This document shows, piece by piece, positions 54,693 through 64,000 of a DNA stretch of 64,000 nucleotides. The DNA lies in the NCBI GenBank assembly GCA_025558075.1, contig JAHLKF010000003.1:992001-1056000 (forward strand). The letters are read 5' to 3'. This DNA comes from Gaertneriomyces semiglobifer (lineage: Eukaryota > Chytridiomycota > Chytridiomycetes > Spizellomycetales > Spizellomycetaceae). The position numbers and the translations under genes were made by a program. The notes under the pieces are model-generated. The model was not told the DNA's origin, searched no databases, and saw only the letters and a list, made by a program, of their open reading frames with translations. Each line of letters starts with the position of its first letter. Within the stretch, counting starts at the first letter, position 1.

Positions 54693-57284
54693 ATGCTTCC
54701 GCCCTTCGCTGCCTGTGAGACGCCCTTTGTCTACAATGATAGACTGGGCAACATCCTCTATCAAATATCCAAAGAAAAAGAGAGGATTCGAAAGGCAGAA
54801 CTGGAACTGAAAGATGCCAACGAAAAGCTGGTAGAAATGGAAAACATGGTGAAGCAAGAAGTCGAGGCAGGCACGGTGCGGGCAACTGCCTGCTCCTTCA
54901 GCGATCAACTCAAGGATGGCATGCCACTGACATCTGCTCCAACGTCCACCGCCGCCATCACTGAACCACCAATTTATTCGACCACGGCGCCAGCAGTTTC
55001 CCATATGTATGCAGACCTCTCCAAGTCGTTCGCAACTACTATGGCTAGTAGCGCCCCAACTCAGGCCGTGGGACAACATGCAACATGGGTTCAAAGGCAG
55101 CCGTCACAAACCGAATCAGAATGGCCCGCATTGGATATGTCATTTATGGATGCGCTGACCGCGCCCGACGCCGGGCCCGTCTCTTCCATGGCAGCTATGC
55201 CTGGCTTCGTATCTAGACCGCCAAGCTCTGTCTGGACTTATCCTCCAGCGACAACGATGAATACATCCCATGCGGTAAGAACCCATTCTGGCATTCCATC
55301 CATGTCGGAATTCTCACAGTTGTTTCCACTACAGATGCCTTCACAAGCGTCGCAGCCACTCGAGTCAACCCAAGCGATGCCCGACTTCTACTCTTCACTA
55401 GCCTTCGGTGAAACGAGCCTGCTGCCTCTTGACTACGACTATTCGGATCCAAACCTGGCGTTTACGGAAAACCCTGGGGCGTTGCTTGTTCATTCACCGC
55501 TTGACGAATCAATTTCTAGCGCGGATTTGAACTCTTTGCTCGGATTTGGCCACTTCGAAGAATCAGGCGAGGGAGGAGTGCTGGAGAAAATGTTTGGCGA
55601 GCCTCCCGTGTCTGTAGGAATGAACGTAACGACCAACTCGCCGGAAAGTATCAGCGCCACTCTATCAATGCCGCCATCAGCGCGATATGCAGCGCCTTCG
55701 TTTACTCCGCCTGGAGAAGCTGGTGCCGAAGAACCACCTTTACATCCTCTTCGCCTTGAAAAGCGGTATCCGACGCCAAAGAATGAGAAAGCTACCGCAA
55801 GCGAGTGCTCCACGTGTGCCCCCTCCGCCAATTTCCCGACTCCTGCTCCTAGCAATCCGCCAAGCAAACGCGGCTCTGGAACCTTATCTACATCCACGCG
55901 ACCTGCCCGCGCCCACAAGATTACACGCGAAGAAACTGCTAGCTGTTCATCCTGCAAGACAGTCGTTGCGACTCTTTTGCTCCACGGGGACGCCAAATCG
56001 TTTGAAGTTGCCCATGAGATGCAGATGACTTGTCGGAACTGCACGACGCCGGAAGTTCTATCCGCGGCTACGGCGAATTCTAGCGCCCGGAAAAGAAAGG
56101 TTGGAAGTGACGGCATTGCCGCACTTGTTTACTGCGATGTGTGCAAGCGTTACATCGGAGTAGGAGCCATGAAGCTGCTTTCTTTGTGTCCTAACAAGAG
56201 TCATGCAAGCGGTAGTGGTTCTTCAAGTGATTCACCATATGCTCATCCACGAATGTCACTTCCCTTCGACGTGGAAGTCATTTGTAGCCCTTGCTACAAC
56301 AAGTACTCATTTTGTTCCGAATGTGGCGGGGGTGGTACCTACCGAACTGGGAAATGGCGACCGAAGGAGCTTTTCCTTCCAGGAAGAAAGACGTGTTCCC
56401 TCAGTCACGAACGTGTAGGACCGATCGCGAATGGCCCTAAAGCTTCTGGTGCCTCCCCATACACTTATGAAGTAACCACCCCCGATCGGATTTCCCCGGG
56501 TTTAGCGGCCCATTTGACCGACTTATATGTTTCATTTTCGCTCAAGATTCTTGCTACACCCAAGATTATGGAATCGCGAGTAGGAGTCAATACATGGAAG
56601 CTAATTGAAGAACGTCGCAAGACTCAGCGCAAAGAAATGGAAACACTCCTTATATCACCACCACCGTATGGGTTCAAGAGGTTTCTTGCCATAGCTTGGA
56701 TGGAAGGTCGTCGAGCTCGAAAGAAGAAGGGATCCACAAGCTCTAACAATGCATCCGGACTTGCCGATCCGGAAGCCCCGGAAAAGATCGTTGCCGCATT
56801 CATTACCTGCGAATATGATTATTACCACGGGAATTTGTTAGATTCACACGGTCTAGCGACAGACCAATCCATCAAAGGACCGATTCCAGCGCTCCTTTGC
56901 TGCATACTGGAGCGTGTTCTGGAAGAAAGTCGGATTCCTTATCCCAACATCCCGCTCGTTGAACTTAAGGTCGTCTGGACAATCGGACGAAAGCGATGTG
57001 TATCAGATTCGCAAGATGGCAAAAGTCCTAGCAATGGAACAACGCCACCAGAAGCAGCCATCGACCCATTGGCCCGGCGTCTTGGTTATCGCACCTTGGA
57101 TGAGTACCGACAACGTGTGTTAGGGTCGAGCGGTTCCAAGTCAGACCTACCAGATGAGAGTTGGTTTCGGACCAATCTTTTTGATGATAGCTTGCTTGGG
57201 CAAGTTACTTATTTTGTTGTGGATTTCGCCGAGTTATACAAAAGAGTCCGAGGATTGTTTGGTTCCAACAAGGCTGCAGAATAG
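54693..57284 (+). CDS. Cysteine-rich conserved fungal protein of unknown function
   Basis: This single-exon frame encodes 863 residues from ATG 54693. A short coiled coil (KEKERIRKAELELKDANEKL) follows the N-terminus. About 330 residues of Ser/Pro-rich disorder come next. Cysteine pairs then appear: SCSSCKTVV, MTCRNC, YCDVCKRYIG, ICSPCYNKYSFCSECGGGG. Two zinc-binding units are likely, ending in TYRTGKWRPKELFLPGRKTC, SLSH. The last 300 residues are folded (YGFKRFLAIAWMEGRRARKK, IVAAFITCEYDYYHGN, ELKVVWTIGRKR). Similar cysteine and GKWRPKELF blocks occur, from memory, in uncharacterised proteins of other fungi. A regulatory or nuclear role is only a guess. Confidence 0.8.
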   Translation: MLPPFAACETPFVYNDRLGNILYQISKEKERIRKAELELKDANEKLVEMENMVKQEVEAGTVRATACSFSDQLKDGMPLTSAPTSTAAITEPPIYSTTAPAVSHMYADLSKSFATTMASSAPTQAVGQHATWVQRQPSQTESEWPALDMSFMDALTAPDAGPVSSMAAMPGFVSRPPSSVWTYPPATTMNTSHAVRTHSGIPSMSEFSQLFPLQMPSQASQPLESTQAMPDFYSSLAFGETSLLPLDYDYSDPNLAFTENPGALLVHSPLDESISSADLNSLLGFGHFEESGEGGVLEKMFGEPPVSVGMNVTTNSPESISATLSMPPSARYAAPSFTPPGEAGAEEPPLHPLRLEKRYPTPKNEKATASECSTCAPSANFPTPAPSNPPSKRGSGTLSTSTRPARAHKITREETASCSSCKTVVATLLLHGDAKSFEVAHEMQMTCRNCTTPEVLSAATANSSARKRKVGSDGIAALVYCDVCKRYIGVGAMKLLSLCPNKSHASGSGSSSDSPYAHPRMSLPFDVEVICSPCYNKYSFCSECGGGGTYRTGKWRPKELFLPGRKTCSLSHERVGPIANGPKASGASPYTYEVTTPDRISPGLAAHLTDLYVSFSLKILATPKIMESRVGVNTWKLIEERRKTQRKEMETLLISPPPYGFKRFLAIAWMEGRRARKKKGSTSSNNASGLADPEAPEKIVAAFITCEYDYYHGNLLDSHGLATDQSIKGPIPALLCCILERVLEESRIPYPNIPLVELKVVWTIGRKRCVSDSQDGKSPSNGTTPPEAAIDPLARRLGYRTLDEYRQRVLGSSGSKSDLPDESWFRTNLFDDSLLGQVTYFVVDFAELYKRVRGLFGSNKAAE

Positions 57285-57632
57285 AATAGCGAGAGAACAT
57301 TTAATATAGCCTTTAGAAATTTTGATTGCGACTTTCATTCGTCGTTATAGGGAGGCCTCTGATTTCTGCTCAACTTCGAATTATATCTTAGACATTTTTA
57401 CAATCCAAAAAATTGTCTATGTGTCATAAAAGCTGTCTTGGTCGCGTGCGTGTAAAGATCCAGTTTCCGGCTATGTCTTTCAACCCCTAAGTGATTCGAC
57501 CCAACCGCTCCATAATCCGCACCAGGCATTCGTTGGTGATAAAGACGGCTTAGGATAGCGGCTGTAGATCGCAACGGTTTCGCCAATACTAAAAGAGCTC
57601 TTTCCGGGGAAGCTTGTGCGCATTGCCCCACA
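57285..57632. other. Short spacer before cullin-1
   Basis: These 348 bases hold the upstream gene's AT-rich 3' end and the likely cullin promoter. No separate gene is seen. Confidence 0.35.
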
Positions 57633-60918
<3,286 letters not shown>

Positions 60919-61005
60919 GGCATTTCAGCTGGTCACAGGTCTAAAGCTTAAATAAATAACCATCTCTGACACTAACAATACACCATTCTAAAACCTAAAC
61001 GCCTA

Positions 61006-62601
61006 TCACTTAAGTTCCGCAACTTTGACCTTCACCGACTTATTGGTCTTCTCCTCCTTTGCATAAGCAGTCAACACTCCATCCTTCTCGATGGTGAGTG
61101 TAAAGTGAACCTGGTTTCCCTCATTTTCTTCAATTTCACCCAAAACCACCTCGGCCAACAATTTGTTCTCCTGCGCGACTGGCGCATCCCCTTCGTAAAC
61201 GGCAAAGTACACTTCCTTCTGCTGTTTCTCTAAAGGAAAGCTGATCGTTCTCCGAGACGGAACCGGGGCGCGTCTCGGTAGAATAGCCTTGTAACTGCCA
61301 TCGCCGAGGGCAATTCCTACGCTTTTGGCCAAGTGGGGTGCATCGATTACTTCTGTGTTTTGAGAGGCAGTGGCATAGTTGAGGTTGGACGGCGCCGACA
61401 GGATGATACCAGCTTGTACAGCGCAACCCATGGACACCGCTTCATCGGGCTCCACATCGCTTCTTATGCTCGCTGATGGGAAGAGGCCTCGTGTCACCGC
61501 CTGGAAGCGGGGCATTCTACTGGCTCCACCGACCAACAGGACTTCATCTACATCCTCAATCTTCACATCTGCATCCGAAAGCGCTTTGCGGATCAAACCA
61601 GCGCATCTCACGTACAACGGCTCGGCCAGCATTTCGAATCGAGCGCGCGGGATGGCTCCGTGATAGTCCATACCTTCGTACAAACTTTCGACAGAGCAGG
61701 GAGCATTGTCTTGTCGTGACAAGGCCCGCTTGGTCTGTTCGCATGCCTTTTGCAGCTTGGTTTTCGCACGTCGGTTGTTGCCAATGTCCATCTTCGTTTT
61801 GCGTTTGAAATCTTGTGCCACGAAATCCATAAGAAGCTCGTCAAAGTGAACTCCTCCTAACCGCTCATCGTCAAGAGATGTAACGACCGTGTATAGTCCA
61901 TTGTTCGCCGATAACAGTGTGAGGTTGAACTGGTGACCCCCCAGGTCGAGTACCAAAACCAATTTGTCTTTCTTAATGATAGCATCACCCTTTTGTGCGC
62001 CTTCAAAAGCGAGGGCAGCCGCGACTGGTTCGCATACAGTGTATGTCTTGGTGAAACCTGCATCTTTTGTAGCGCGAAGGAGAGCCTGGCATTGCTCCTT
62101 TTCAAAACTCACGGGTACCGATATGACGCATCCGCTGACTTGTGTTCCCAGGTAGTTCTCCGCAGTCTCCTTCAGTTTCTGAATGTACTTGGCCGTCACT
62201 TCCTGCGCAGTGTGATGTTGCAAAACTGCCTCCTCAGCATCCTCGGGCCAGGATTCTGTCTCATAGACAGGTAATGTCGCGTCGTTCGGCGACGGTACTA
62301 TGCGCATCGGCAAATCCTTAATGTGGTGCTTGACTTCTTCATCTTCAAACTTTCTTCCCAAGATGTTTCTGAATTGGGTAATGGTTCCCTTCGGGTTGGA
62401 CATGCTTTGAACACGCGCTTGAGAGCCCGCCAATTCCTCACCGTGGTTGGTGAACGCATAGTAGGATGGAATATTTCTTTCACCGTCCTCATTGGCGATT
62501 GTCTCTCCACGACCATCCTTCCCAACAATGGCAACACTGCTGTACAGGGTGCCAAATGAGAGGCCCACAAACACCTCAGGGTTTTCGGTTTCTCGCGTCA
62601 T
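61006..62601 (-). CDS. SSZ1: Atypical Hsp70 of the Ssz1 type
   Basis: This single-exon frame encodes 531 residues, close to Ssz1 (538) and shorter than canonical Hsp70. It has the nucleotide-binding domain (VGLSFGTLYSSVAIV, IPSYYAFT, LVLVLDLGGHQFNLTL, LLVGGASRMPRF). It also has Ssz1-type features: VESLYEGMDYHGAIPRARFE, IDAPHLAKSVGIALG and a short beta-domain ending FTLTIEKDGVLTAYAKE. The helical lid is absent. In yeast Ssz1 pairs with zuotin to form the ribosome-associated complex that stimulates Ssb at the exit tunnel. HSPA14 is the animal counterpart and an alternative name. Third positions are C-rich, fitting high expression. Confidence 0.88.
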   Translation of the reverse strand: MTRETENPEVFVGLSFGTLYSSVAIVGKDGRGETIANEDGERNIPSYYAFTNHGEELAGSQARVQSMSNPKGTITQFRNILGRKFEDEEVKHHIKDLPMRIVPSPNDATLPVYETESWPEDAEEAVLQHHTAQEVTAKYIQKLKETAENYLGTQVSGCVISVPVSFEKEQCQALLRATKDAGFTKTYTVCEPVAAALAFEGAQKGDAIIKKDKLVLVLDLGGHQFNLTLLSANNGLYTVVTSLDDERLGGVHFDELLMDFVAQDFKRKTKMDIGNNRRAKTKLQKACEQTKRALSRQDNAPCSVESLYEGMDYHGAIPRARFEMLAEPLYVRCAGLIRKALSDADVKIEDVDEVLLVGGASRMPRFQAVTRGLFPSASIRSDVEPDEAVSMGCAVQAGIILSAPSNLNYATASQNTEVIDAPHLAKSVGIALGDGSYKAILPRRAPVPSRRTISFPLEKQQKEVYFAVYEGDAPVAQENKLLAEVVLGEIEENEGNQVHFTLTIEKDGVLTAYAKEEKTNKSVKVKVAELK

Positions 62602-63385
62602 TCCTGCAATGAAGAATTCCTGCTAATAAGTCTCTCAGTTAATCTGTCTCCCAGGTTCCCCCTTGACCTTTCTAATGCCTAGCGTCAGCGAACGTACTAG
62701 GTGGGAACGAATTCAGACTCGCCGCGACGATGAAAAAAGCTCTTCGAAAAAACAAAAATCAGCGCTCGACTTTCGACCGAACCGACAACCCTAACACCGC
62801 GCCCTGGTCGCGTTTCGACCATTGCTGCTTCAAAAAGTGTGAGGAAGGCCAGCATCCCGATCTTCGATTGTGTCTGCCAGTCTCTGTGTTGCGAATGCTT
62901 GTTGCGTTTTCATCAGGGCAGCGAATGGAGTGAATGTGCACAGCATCGGCTGGAACGGCTTCGTGAAGCTTTCTTTACATCGGCAGGTCATGACGAGCAA
63001 CACCTCGCGTATGAAAACCAAAAGATCTAAATACAACCAATGTCCCGAGTATCTTGATCAAGGGATAGTGATGATTGGAGGTGCTCAAATCAGGTGTGCG
63101 AGTAATGGTTAAGAACGTGAGAATCATGCGCTTTGTTATGCTGGGATAGTCACGAAAGGACAGGACAGCTTCAAAGAAGGTGCATGTCGTTGAATCAGCG
63201 TCCTTGCAGGTGCAATGCCCAAATGGCGCAGTGGGCGCTCCACCAATTGAAAAAGTAATCGCAAAGCTAATCTGATCAGACGGCCCACTCTCAAACGTTT
63301 CCGTTAAGATGTGGTCATTCCCATGGTGATTTCTATTGAGCTGCCACTGTCAAGCCACGGTCTTTCTCTCTATCTTTCTTCTTCT
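62602..63385. other. Spacer with a possible cysteine-rich small gene
   Basis: Plus-strand frames at 62730-63030 include CCECLLRFHQGSEWSECAQH followed by RLERLREAF, and, in another frame, FDHCCFKKCEEG. Together they look like a cysteine-rich protein split by an intron, but the donor and acceptor phases I tried do not join these two frames. I leave it unannotated. Nothing else stands out. Confidence 0.3.
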
Positions 63386-64000
63386 TTACTTTCTCTCCTG
63401 TTTTCTCTCTTTTTTCTCCTTCGCTTTTCTGACATTCAATTCTCTCAGCCGTTCCAGCTCTTCGTCCTTTTGCGCCCTAGCTCTATCAACTTCATATTCG
63501 GTATATTTTTCCCACTCGAACTTAAACGGTTTCTCTTCTTTGGGCTCTTCTCCAAACACTCTTAATAACTCTGCCCCACTGGGAACCGGGCCAATGTTGC
63601 TCAGCAGGTCCTGGCCTGCGACAATGCAAAGAGGTTTATTCATGTCAAACACAGAGTGCTTTAACCCGTTCGTTCGGAACGCGTGTTGAGACAAGTGGGT
63701 TCGGAGCTTCTGTAGTGTGGGAGGGTGTTGTAGGGATGTGAACAGCAGCGATGCCGAGTGAGTGTGGGCACTATAACGGAGAAGGGTCGAGAGCGTTTTC
63801 CGCAATGACGGTTCCGCGTTGAGAAACTTGTCGTAATTTGTCGCGATGATGGTCAGTTGAATCGGGGATATGGTTATCTTGTCTCTAAAAAATCAAAGTA
63901 TACTGTTCATCTCTCCTTTCAATGATCACTTTTAACGATGTCCAAACGAGTGTCACGTACTTATCCGGATGTGACTCCCATTTTTTCAGTGAATGTTGAG
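63386..64000 (-). CDS. Unassigned basic protein, 5' end beyond window
   Basis: The last exon (from about 63889 down to 63386) encodes ITISPIQLTIIATNYDKFLN and then TLSTLLRYSAHTHSASLLFT. Next come FDMNKPLCIVAGQDLLSNIG, VPSGAELLRVFGEEPK and a highly charged tail (LRELNVRKAKEKKERKQERK). A GTACGT..TTTTAG intron joins it to an upstream exon reading LKKWESHPDK that runs off the right edge. The Lys/Glu-rich tail and basic helices would suit a mitochondrial ribosomal or assembly protein, but this is a guess. Confidence 0.6.

Noticed and set aside
62730..63112. Cysteine-rich two-exon gene
   Set aside because: Suggestive residues occur in different frames, but no donor and acceptor pair joined the two best frames in phase.

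Overview
The window comes from a fungus, probably an early-diverging one close to the chytrids (inference). It has short GT-AG introns, mostly 55-85 nt, compact genes often in divergent pairs, and a fungal atypical Hsp70 of the Ssz1 type. It also has a full set of eukaryotic housekeeping genes, including an MFSD10-type transporter that resembles the animal proteins. Most genes are interrupted, so I rebuilt exon structures by hand from splice signals, reading phase and family conservation. Where I give an exon structure, the phases close exactly unless stated.

Layout. At 1-19 kb: THO2/THOC2 (-, cut by the left edge), the divergent mitochondrial pair COQ6 (-) and MPP-alpha (+), a gene-poor stretch, an SDR gene (-) between two outward-facing tRNA-Ala(TGC) genes, a secreted GPI-type wall protein (+) with a clear promoter, a repeat-bearing gene-poor stretch, and a CDP-alcohol phosphotransferase of the CEPT/EPT type (-). 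At 20-27 kb is the unusual part. It holds two related hairpin-bearing segments, a 28-bp tandem array, a diverged 200-bp tandem duplication, a 621-codon reading frame broken by one TGA, and decayed, duplicated coding fragments downstream. At 27-48 kb: a 1451-residue chromodomain/zinc-finger protein (-), ribosomal protein eL43 (+), an MFSD10-like transporter (-) divergent from a coiled-coil protein with repeated RPxSA motifs (+), adrenodoxin reductase (-) divergent from an F-box/double-SPRY protein (+), a 64-residue two-exon gene (-), an RGG/RRM RNA-binding protein (+), and a seven-helix membrane protein (+). At 48-64 kb: a small coiled-coil protein (-), a transglutaminase-like protein with a proline-rich head (-), cyclophilin PPIL1 (-), GET1 (-), a cysteine-rich fungal protein (+), cullin-1 (+) with a GC-AG intron, Ssz1-like Hsp70 (-), and an unassigned gene cut by the right edge (-).

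How the genes connect. COQ6, MPP-alpha and adrenodoxin reductase all act in mitochondria; the reductase supplies electrons for the Coq6 hydroxylation step in yeast. THO2, the RRM protein and PPIL1 belong to mRNA packaging and splicing. GET1, CEPT and the MFS transporter are membrane proteins, and cullin-1 and the F-box protein fit SCF ubiquitin ligases. I see no operon-like organisation, no transposase or reverse transcriptase, no CRISPR array and no virus gene.
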